Assembly (NCBI RefSeq): GCF_014650895.1
Contig: NZ_BMVV01000003.1
Location: 1-64,000, forward strand
Length of the DNA stretch: 64,000 nucleotides
Reading direction: 5' to 3'
Source: Streptomyces omiyaensis
GTDB taxonomy: Bacteria; Actinomycetota; Actinomycetes; Streptomycetales; Streptomycetaceae
Shown: positions 58,581 to 64,000 of the stretch, in pieces
How the letters are laid out: each line of letters begins with the position of its first letter
Numbering within the stretch: position 1 is the stretch's first letter
Notes under the pieces: generated by a model
Told to the model about the DNA's origin: nothing
The model's database searches: none
What the model saw: the letters and a program-made list of their open reading frames with translations, nothing else
Translations under genes and position numbers: made by a program

Positions 58581-60629
58581 ATGGTATTTATGGGGGACAG
58601 GGCAACTCTGTTGGAGACAGGGCGGTTTGTGCAGCGGCACGCCAGAAATGCCGCGGACGAGATCATCGAGGCAGTGCCGGCCGTCGATGCGGTCGTCGAC
58701 ACCGCCCCCAGGACCGGTGCCCTCCCGGACGCCGGAGCCGAGACCGAGGCCGAGACCGAGGCCGAGAGCGAAGGCAGGCACCGGAAGGCCGCCGAGCGCG
58801 GTGACACCGACGCGATGAGCGCCCTCGGAGCCCTGCTGCTGCGCCGCGGCGACCTCGACGGCGCCGAGCCCTTCCTGCGCGGCGCCACCGCCGAGGGCGA
58901 CCGCGCCGCCGCCAACAACCTCGGCGTCCTGCTCCACCAGCGCGGCTACCCGGACGAGGCGGCCGGCTGGTGGCGGGTCGCCGCCGTCGCCGGCTCCGCA
59001 CCCGCCGCGCACGCGCTGGGCCGCCACCACCGCGAGCGCGGCGACGAGCCCGCCGCCGAGTACTGGCTCCGCCAGGCCGCCGAGCAGGGCCACGCCCTGG
59101 GCGCCTACGCCCTCGCCGACCTCCTGGAGCACCGCAGCGACGTCGGCGCCGAGCGCTGGCTGCGCGCCGCCGCCGAACAGGGCCACCGCGAGGCCGCCTA
59201 CCGGCTCGCCCTCGCCCTGGAGCGGCGCGCCACCGACACCCTCCGCGGCCCGCACGCCTACGGCCCCGCGGCCGCCGCGGGCCGCGCCGGCCACGCCTAC
59301 GACACGGCCGGCCGCCTCCGCGCGGCCGACCCCCTGCGGGGCACCGACGCTCCGCCCGTCCTAGCTCCCGCGCGCCCCGAGACCGCCGCGCCCCGAGCCG
59401 GGCAGGCCGCCGGCACCGGACTGCTCGGCGAGGCCGAGCAGTGGTTCCGGCAGGCGGCCGCCCGCGGACACCGGCGGGCCGCCCTGCACCTCGGGGCCAT
59501 CCTGGAGCAGCGCGGCGAGCTGAAGGAGGCCGGGCGCTGGTACCTCAGCTCCGCCAAGGAGGGCGAGGCCAAGGCCGCCTGCGCCCTCGGCTTCCTGCTG
59601 CGCGACGCGGGCGACGAGGAGAGCGCCGCCGTCTGGTGGCTGCGCGCCGCCCAGGACGGCGACGGCAACGCCGCCAACGCCCTGGGCGCCCTGCACGCGG
59701 CCCGCGGCGAGCAGCAGACCGCCGAGCGCTGGTACCGCGCCGCCATGGACGCCGGGGACGTCAACGGCGCCTACAACCTCGGCCTGCTCTGCGCCGCCCA
59801 GGACCGCCTCCCGCAGGCCGAGCAGTGGTACCGCCGGGCCGCCTACGCGGGCCACCGCGAGGCCGCCAACGCGCTCGCCGTGCTGCTCCTCCAGGCCGGC
59901 GACGCGGGCGGCGCCGAGCCGTGGTTCTCCAAGGCCGCCGAGGCGGGGTCGGTCGACGCCGCCTTCAACCTCGGCATCCTGCACGCCGGCCGGGACGAGG
60001 ACCGCGCCGCCCTCGCCTGGTACGAGCGGGCGGCCGCCGCCGGACACACCGAGGCCGCCCTCCAGGTCGGCATCGCCGCCCTGCGGGACGGCGACGAGCA
60101 GACCGCCGAGCGGCACCTGCGCTGCGCCGCGGGCGGCGGCAGCGCCGAGGCCGCCTTCCGGCTGGCGACGGTCCTGGACGCCCGCCGGCCCGACCCCGGT
60201 CCGGTGGTCCTCGGCGCGCCCGTGGACCAGAAGACCGAGTGCGAGGAGTGGTACGAGCGGGCCGCCCAGCAGGGCCACCGGCGCGCCCAGGTGCGGGTCG
60301 GCATGCTCGCCGCCGGGCGCGGCGACCTCGCCGAGGCCGACCGCTGGTACCGGGAGGCCGCCGAGGCCGGCAGCCGCAACGGCGCCTTCAACCTCGGGCT
60401 GCTCCTGGCCCGCGAGGGCAGCGAGCGCGAGGCGGCCCTCTGGTGGACCCGGGCCGCCCGGGCCGGGCACGGCCGCGCGGCGCTCCGGCTCGCCCTGCTC
60501 GCCGCCCGCCGCGGCGAGCTGTCCGAGGGCCGCAAGTGGTGTGCCCGCGCGGTGGAGCTCGGCCCGGCCGAGGTGGCCGAGCGGGCGGCGCGGCTCAGCG
60601 AGGCGCTCCACCAGGAGCTCACGGCGTAA
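58581..60629 (+). CDS. Sel1/TPR-like repeat protein
   Basis: 682 residues. After an N-terminal segment (GDRATLLETGRFVQRHARNA) and a short Glu/Ala/Thr repeat, the protein consists of some seventeen Sel1-like helical repeats of about 33 residues, e.g. AEQWFRQAAARGHRRAALHLGAIL and AEQWYRRAAYAGHREAANALAVLL. Such solenoids scaffold protein complexes. A diverged low-complexity gap interrupts it (about residues 220-285). Start ATG 58581 or 58590. Lies between two identical initiator tRNA genes. Confidence 0.85.
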   Translation: MVFMGDRATLLETGRFVQRHARNAADEIIEAVPAVDAVVDTAPRTGALPDAGAETEAETEAESEGRHRKAAERGDTDAMSALGALLLRRGDLDGAEPFLRGATAEGDRAAANNLGVLLHQRGYPDEAAGWWRVAAVAGSAPAAHALGRHHRERGDEPAAEYWLRQAAEQGHALGAYALADLLEHRSDVGAERWLRAAAEQGHREAAYRLALALERRATDTLRGPHAYGPAAAAGRAGHAYDTAGRLRAADPLRGTDAPPVLAPARPETAAPRAGQAAGTGLLGEAEQWFRQAAARGHRRAALHLGAILEQRGELKEAGRWYLSSAKEGEAKAACALGFLLRDAGDEESAAVWWLRAAQDGDGNAANALGALHAARGEQQTAERWYRAAMDAGDVNGAYNLGLLCAAQDRLPQAEQWYRRAAYAGHREAANALAVLLLQAGDAGGAEPWFSKAAEAGSVDAAFNLGILHAGRDEDRAALAWYERAAAAGHTEAALQVGIAALRDGDEQTAERHLRCAAGGGSAEAAFRLATVLDARRPDPGPVVLGAPVDQKTECEEWYERAAQQGHRRAQVRVGMLAAGRGDLAEADRWYREAAEAGSRNGAFNLGLLLAREGSEREAALWWTRAARAGHGRAALRLALLAARRGELSEGRKWCARAVELGPAEVAERAARLSEALHQELTA

Positions 60630-60676
60630 TGCGATTTGCTCCTGTCACGGACGTCCCGTAAGGTTGTGTTCACCGA

Positions 60677-60750
60677 CGCGGGGTGGAGCAGCTCGGTAGC
60701 TCGCTGGGCTCATAACCCAGAGGTCGCAGGTTCAAATCCTGTCCCCGCTA
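60677..60750 (+). tRNA. tRNA-fMet (CAT), initiator, copy 2
   Basis: Identical over all 74 nt to the copy at 58305, including the bases just before it (CCGACG context). Same initiator features. Confidence 0.95.
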
Positions 60751-60760
60751 CTCAGTAGCA

Positions 60761-60792
60761 CGAAGGCCCGGACCATCTGGTCCGGGCCTTCG
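60761..60792 (+). terminator. terminator after initiator tRNA copy 2
   Basis: Perfect 15-bp inverted repeat (60761-60775 / 60778-60792) with a 2-nt centre. Confidence 0.75.
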
Positions 60793-60834
60793 GCGTTCCC
60801 CGGGCGGAGGGGCGGCCGCACGGGGGCGGCGCCC

Positions 60835-60882
60835 GGGAACGCGAGAGGGGCACCCCCCGGGGGGCGCCCCTCTCGCGTTCCC
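60835..60882 (-). terminator. long hairpin after the Fur-family gene
   Basis: Perfect 17-bp stem (60835-60851 / 60866-60882), directly before the stop codon side of the minus-strand Fur gene at 60888. Confidence 0.75.
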
Positions 60883-60887
60883 GGCGG

Positions 60888-61304
60888 TCAGGCCGTCGCG
60901 CAGTTCGGGCAGAGGCCCCGGTAGGTGACCTCGACGTTCGAGATCGTGAAGCCGAAGCGCTCCGCGTCCGGCAGGTCCCGCAGCGGATCGCCCGCCGGGT
61001 GGACGTCCCGGATCGCGCCGCAGCCGGCGCAGACCAGGTGCTGGTGCGGCCGGTGGGCGTTGGGGTCGTACCGCTTGGCCCGCCCGTCGGTGGCGACCTC
61101 GATGACCTCGCCGAGGGTGACCATCTCGCCGAGCGTGTTGTAGACGGTCGCGCGGGAGATCTCGGGCAGGCGCTCGGCGGCGAGGGCGTGCACCTCGTCG
61201 GCGGTGAGGTGCACGTGGTCGCCGTCGAGGACCTCGGCGACGACACGGCGCTGCGCGGTCATCCGCCAGCCGCGGCCGCGCAGTCGTTCCAACAGGTCGC
61301 TCAT
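60888..61304 (-). CDS. Fur family transcriptional regulator
   Basis: 138 residues. Winged helix with RMTAQRRVVAEVLDG and EISRATVYNTLGEMV, then the metal region HRPHQHLVCAGCG and the second structural-zinc pair LCPNC. This is the complete Fur layout. Metal specificity (Fe, Zn, Mn, Ni or peroxide) cannot be told from sequence alone; Streptomyces have several Fur paralogues. Transcribed alone; a long hairpin follows. Confidence 0.93.
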   Translation of the reverse strand: MSDLLERLRGRGWRMTAQRRVVAEVLDGDHVHLTADEVHALAAERLPEISRATVYNTLGEMVTLGEVIEVATDGRAKRYDPNAHRPHQHLVCAGCGAIRDVHPAGDPLRDLPDAERFGFTISNVEVTYRGLCPNCATA

Positions 61305-61379
61305 GAGAGTCAGCGTAACAGCGGGCGGAAACGGGGCGGACCGGTCTTCCGGCCAGGGGGATACCGGCCAGGCCGGGGG

Positions 61380-61766
61380 TCAGTCCGCCACGCTGTGGGC
61401 GGGGAGCCAGCAGCGGATGATGTCGCGGACCGAGACCATGCCGACCGGTCCGAGGTGGTCCAGGACCACCAGGTGGCGGAAGCCGCCCCGGGTCATCGCC
61501 TCGGCCGCCTCCTCCAGCGTCCATCCGGGGGCGGCGAAGACGACCTCGTGGGTGGTGTGGGAGCCGGCCGTCTCGTGGTCCGGATCCTCGCCCCGGCCGA
61601 GCGAGTTCAGGATGTCGCGCTCGGTCAGGATGCCGATTCCGGCGTCGGCGTCGAGGACGACGGCCGCGCCGACCCGGCGGACGGACATCAGCCGGGCGGC
61701 CTGGCGGAGGGTGTGGGTGGGGCCGACGGTGAGGACCACCGTGCTCATGGCGTCGCGGACGAGCAT
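61380..61766 (-). CDS. CBS domain protein
   Basis: 128 residues from ATG 61766 with GAGGTGG 8 nt upstream; a GTG at 61811 would add 15 residues. Two CBS motifs: LVRDAMSTVVLTVGPTHTLRQAARLM with VLDADAGIGILTERDIL, and TLEEAAEAMTRGGFRHLVVLD with GMVSVRDI. The pair forms a Bateman module that binds adenosine nucleotides. No effector domain attached, so it probably acts as a sensor partner. Confidence 0.9.
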   Translation of the reverse strand: MLVRDAMSTVVLTVGPTHTLRQAARLMSVRRVGAAVVLDADAGIGILTERDILNSLGRGEDPDHETAGSHTTHEVVFAAPGWTLEEAAEAMTRGGFRHLVVLDHLGPVGMVSVRDIIRCWLPAHSVAD

Positions 61767-61903
61767 GGAAGGAGCCACCTCCTCGGCGAACCGCCGCACC
61801 GGGCGGTTCACAAATGCACAAGTGGGGGGCTCTCAGAGTCGCACCGGTGGCGGGGGCCGACAAGGGGGCGCGGGGGCGCCTCCGGGGGCGGTCGGGGGCG
61901 CGT

Positions 61904-62716
61904 TCAGGCGCCGGGCGTTCCCTCGTGCCCCAGGTACCCCAGCAGCTCCTCGTGCAGCAGCCCGTTCGAGGCCGCCGCGTTGCCGCCGTGCGGGCCGGGA
62001 CGGCCGTCGAGACCGGTGTACGAGCCGCCGGCCTCCTGCACCACGACCGCCACCGCCGCCATGTCCCACAGCGACAGCTCCGGCTCCGCGCACAGGTCCA
62101 CCGTGCCCTCGGCGACCATCATGTACGGCCAGAAGTCGCCGTACGCCCGGGTCCGCCAGCACGCGCGCGTGAGGTCGAGGAACGCGTCGAGGCGCCCCCG
62201 CTCCTCCCAGCCGCTCAGCGAGGAGTACGCGAACGAGGCGTCGGCCAGCGAGGCCACCCGGGACACGCCGATCCGGGTGCCCGACTCCGGGTCCGCGCCG
62301 GAGAAGGCGCCCAGGCCCTTCGCGGCCCACCAGCGGCGGCCGAGGGCGGGCGCCGACACCACGCCGACCACCGGCTGGAAGCCGTCCTCGCCCTCCTCCA
62401 TCAGGGCGATCAGGGTCGCCCAGACCGGCACCCCGCGCACGTAGTTCTTGGTGCCGTCGATCGGGTCGATCACCCAGCGGCGCGGGCCGGAGCCCTCCAC
62501 GCCGTACTCCTCGCCCAGGATCGCGTCCGCGGGCCGCTCCTTCTGGAGCCCCGCGCGGATCAGCTCCTCGGCGGCCCGGTCCGCCTCGCTCACCGGGGTC
62601 ATGTCCGGCTTCGTCTCGACCTGGAGGTCGAGAGCCCGGAAGCGGGCCATGGTGGCCGCGTCGGCGGCGTCCGCGAGGGCATGGGCAAGGCGCAGGTCAT
62701 CGTGGTAATCGGCCAT
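61904..62716 (-). CDS. hisN: histidinol-phosphate phosphatase HisN (inositol-monophosphatase family)
   Basis: 270 residues. Family motifs: ILGEEYG, WVIDPIDGTKNYVRG (metal-binding) and LSLWDMAAVAVVVQEAGG. The orthologue in Streptomyces coelicolor at this chromosomal position has been shown to act as histidinol-phosphate phosphatase. ATG 62716 is preceded by TAGAGT with 7 nt between, a leaderless signature. Substrate is inferred from synteny; other phosphate esters are possible. Confidence 0.87.
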   Translation of the reverse strand: MADYHDDLRLAHALADAADAATMARFRALDLQVETKPDMTPVSEADRAAEELIRAGLQKERPADAILGEEYGVEGSGPRRWVIDPIDGTKNYVRGVPVWATLIALMEEGEDGFQPVVGVVSAPALGRRWWAAKGLGAFSGADPESGTRIGVSRVASLADASFAYSSLSGWEERGRLDAFLDLTRACWRTRAYGDFWPYMMVAEGTVDLCAEPELSLWDMAAVAVVVQEAGGSYTGLDGRPGPHGGNAAASNGLLHEELLGYLGHEGTPGA

Positions 62717-62866
62717 GCCCGGCACTCTAGCGCCGCGGGCCGGAGCGCCGGTGAAGCGTCCATGGACGGCATCCGGCGGGGGCACCGCCGCCACGTGCCC
62801 GCGCCCTTGACAGGGCCCGCGCGGCTGCCGACCCTGGGGGGCCCACCGTCCGGCCCGGAGGCGCCC

Positions 62867-63502
62867 ATGCCGACCGCCCGCGAGGCCCTCCTCGTCGCCG
62901 CCCGCACCGCCCTGGCGCGGGACTCCTGGTCCGCCGTCCGGATGGCCGACCTCGCCGTCGCCGCCCGGGTCTCCCGGCAGACCCTCTACAACGAGTTCGG
63001 GAGCAAGGAGGGGCTGGCCCGGGCCCTCGTCCGGCACGAGGCCGACGCCTACCTCGAAGGGGTGCGGCGGCTGCTCGCCGCCCCGGACCCGTCCGCGCGG
63101 ACGCTGGCGGCCGTCGCCGAGTGGACCGTCGCCCGCGCCGCCGACCGGCCGATACTCCGCGCGCTGCTCACCGGCGCCTGGACCGAGGGCCTGCCCCGGC
63201 CCCGTCCGGCCCGGCCGGGCGCCCGTCCCGCCCCCGTACCGGCCCAGCGGCGGGCCGACGCGGGGCCGCCCGCGCCGGGCGAGCTGCTCGCCACCACCGC
63301 GCGCTGCGCGGGGGAGCGCTGGGCCGCCGGCTGCGAGCTGGCCCTGCGGCTCGCCGTCAGCCACGTGGTCGCCCCGGAGCTCCCGCCGGAGGGTCAGTGC
63401 GCGGAGCCGGACAGCTGGAGGCCGATGACGCCCACGATGACGAAGGTGATCGAGACGATCTTGAGCGTGGAGACCAGGTCGCCGAGGAACACCATGCCGT
63501 AG
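62867..63502 (+). CDS. TetR family transcriptional regulator
   Basis: 211 residues. N-terminal TetR HTH (SAVRMADLAVAARVSRQTLYNEFGSKEGLARALV), then a short helical domain with a Pro-rich stretch. GGAG 6 nt before the ATG. The last 36 codons (from about 63394) lie antisense to the SMR gene, so its natural C-terminus overlaps that gene. Likely controls the neighbouring SMR exporter; ligand unknown. Confidence 0.88.
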   Translation: MPTAREALLVAARTALARDSWSAVRMADLAVAARVSRQTLYNEFGSKEGLARALVRHEADAYLEGVRRLLAAPDPSARTLAAVAEWTVARAADRPILRALLTGAWTEGLPRPRPARPGARPAPVPAQRRADAGPPAPGELLATTARCAGERWAAGCELALRLAVSHVVAPELPPEGQCAEPDSWRPMTPTMTKVIETILSVETRSPRNTMP

Positions 63503-63717
63503 ATGGCGGTGCCGGCCGCCCCGATGCCCGTCCACACCGCGTAGGCGGGGCCCACGTCGAGCTTCTTCAGGGCGAGCGTCAGCAGTCCGAAGCTGCCGAG
63601 GGCGAAGCAGGCGAAGGCGATCGTCGGCCAGAGCCGGGTGAATCCGTGCGAGAGCTTCAGGCAGACCGCGAACCCCGTCTCCAGGATCCCGGCGACCACC
63701 ACCAGCAGCCACGCCAT
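63394..63717 (-). CDS. SMR family transporter, SugE/Gdx-like
   Basis: 107 residues, four membrane helices. The essential Glu is at position 13 (GILETGFAVCLK). The run LSHGFTRLWPT and AVWTGIGAAGTAIYG favours the SugE/Gdx guanidinium-exporter branch over EmrE-type multidrug pumps. GGGAGG is 8 nt before ATG 63717. No ykkC guanidine riboswitch is apparent upstream. Converges on a TetR gene with 3' overlap of 109 bp. Confidence 0.88.
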   Translation of the reverse strand: MAWLLVVVAGILETGFAVCLKLSHGFTRLWPTIAFACFALGSFGLLTLALKKLDVGPAYAVWTGIGAAGTAIYGMVFLGDLVSTLKIVSITFVIVGVIGLQLSGSAH

Positions 63718-63747
63718 CGTTCCCGCCTCCCGCCCGCTCGGATTCAT

Positions 63748-63801
63748 CGCACTTGTGCGGTTATGTCCATACCGGTCTGGGGGGAGGCGTAAACACCGGT
63801 A
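63748..63801. promoter_or_regulatory. palindromes upstream of the SMR gene
   Basis: CGCAC-TT-GTGCG (63748-63759) and an inverted repeat TACCGGT / ACCGGTA (63770-63776 / 63795-63801) lie 30-85 bp before the SMR start. Candidate operators. Confidence 0.45.
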
Positions 63802-63819
63802 CGGATCCGGAGGCGGGGC

Positions 63820-64000
63820 TCAGTCGCCCTCGCGGCGCTCCCGGGTGGCGAGCAGCCGCCGCAGCGAGAACAGCCGGGCCGGATCGGCGTGGCCCTCGGC
63901 CACCCAGGCGTCCAGGGCGCACTCCGGCTCGTCGTGGCTGCACGCGCGCGGGCAGTTCTCGGTGCCCGGCTCCAGGTCGGGGAAGGCGTGGATGACCCGG
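63820..64000 (-). CDS. rsgA: ribosome small-subunit-dependent GTPase A, C-terminal end (partial)
   Basis: Only the last 59 codons are in the window; the gene continues beyond 64000. They read VIHAFPDLEPGTENCPRACSH and then ECALDAWVAEGHADPARLFS, the zinc-binding end of RsgA (Cys and His ligands). RsgA is a circularly permuted GTPase that helps mature the 30S subunit. The stop is at 63820-63822. Confidence 0.88.
   Translation of the reverse strand, partial: RVIHAFPDLEPGTENCPRACSHDEPECALDAWVAEGHADPARLFSLRRLLATRERREGD

Noticed and set aside
58305..60750. Integrated element bounded by tRNA duplicates (att sites)
   Set aside because: Both copies are full-length tRNAs with normal promoters and terminators, and the enclosed gene is a Sel1-repeat protein; no integrase or phage gene is present.
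63718..63819. ykkC guanidine riboswitch upstream of the SMR gene
   Set aside because: The gap is about 100 bp and holds only short palindromes; none of the conserved ykkC segments could be recognised.

Overview
The window looks like chromosomal core DNA from a Streptomyces species or close relative. GC is very high, codons almost always end in G or C, and GTG starts are common. It carries WblC, mycoredoxin, AdnAB and UPF0182 genes. The gene order also matches, as far as I recall it, the Mycobacterium tuberculosis Rv3193c-Rv3211 neighbourhood (DUF3107, TetR, DUF3152, MoeZ, ATL, AdnA/AdnB, NudC, mycoredoxin, UvrD2, WhiB7, UbiB-like kinase, DUF2342, PDZ-Lon protease, UPF0182). I see no insertion sequence, prophage or CRISPR array.

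Layout. 1-4.6 kb: small membrane protein, DUF3107, TetR regulator, acidic protein, alpha/beta hydrolase, DUF3152 zincin-like membrane protein. 4.6-10.4 kb: a peptide-type ABC importer operon (lipoprotein, two permeases, fused double ATPase). It is preceded by a leaderless 31-codon ORF ending Cys-Arg-stop and a terminator-like hairpin. 10.5-15.7 kb: PelF-like glycosyltransferase, large membrane protein, nucleotide-sugar epimerase and spherulin-4 family protein, a candidate Pel-like polysaccharide locus. 15.8-21.6 kb: moeZ, two tandem secreted tripeptidyl-aminopeptidase-type hydrolases, MarR regulator with a clear operator, small membrane protein. 21.6-23.4 kb: wreckage of a nitrate-respiration locus (narG 5' end, hemY fragment, frameshifted ywiC-like gene).

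23.4-42.5 kb is dominated by genome maintenance and redox/antibiotic stress: an LPG-synthase-type membrane protein with an embedded kinase-like domain, an alkyltransferase-like protein, AdnA, two LppX-like proteins, AdnB, M20 dipeptidase, NudC, mycoredoxin and UvrD2. After these comes wblC behind a roughly 600-nt leader with an upstream ORF and an intrinsic terminator. 42.3-49.1 kb: zinc ribbon, UbiB-like kinase, ThiF-like adenylyltransferase, YgjP-type metallopeptidase, a TerD-AIM24 fusion and two more AIM24 proteins.

49.1-64 kb: Nudix hydrolase, DUF2342 metalloprotease-like protein, epimerase-like protein, MoaE, small membrane protein, PDZ-Lon protease, PPA1309-like protein, UPF0182 giant membrane protein, two identical initiator tRNA genes flanking a Sel1-repeat protein, Fur regulator, CBS protein, hisN, TetR regulator, a Gdx-type SMR transporter and the 3' end of rsgA.

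Many genes here (2147, 4656, 32398, 35738, 42356, 45290, 53557 and, on the minus strand, 62716) have a TANNNT or near-variant -10 box 6-7 nt before the start codon, so leaderless mRNAs are probably frequent. All functional statements are from reading the sequence and memory of the families. No database search was run.
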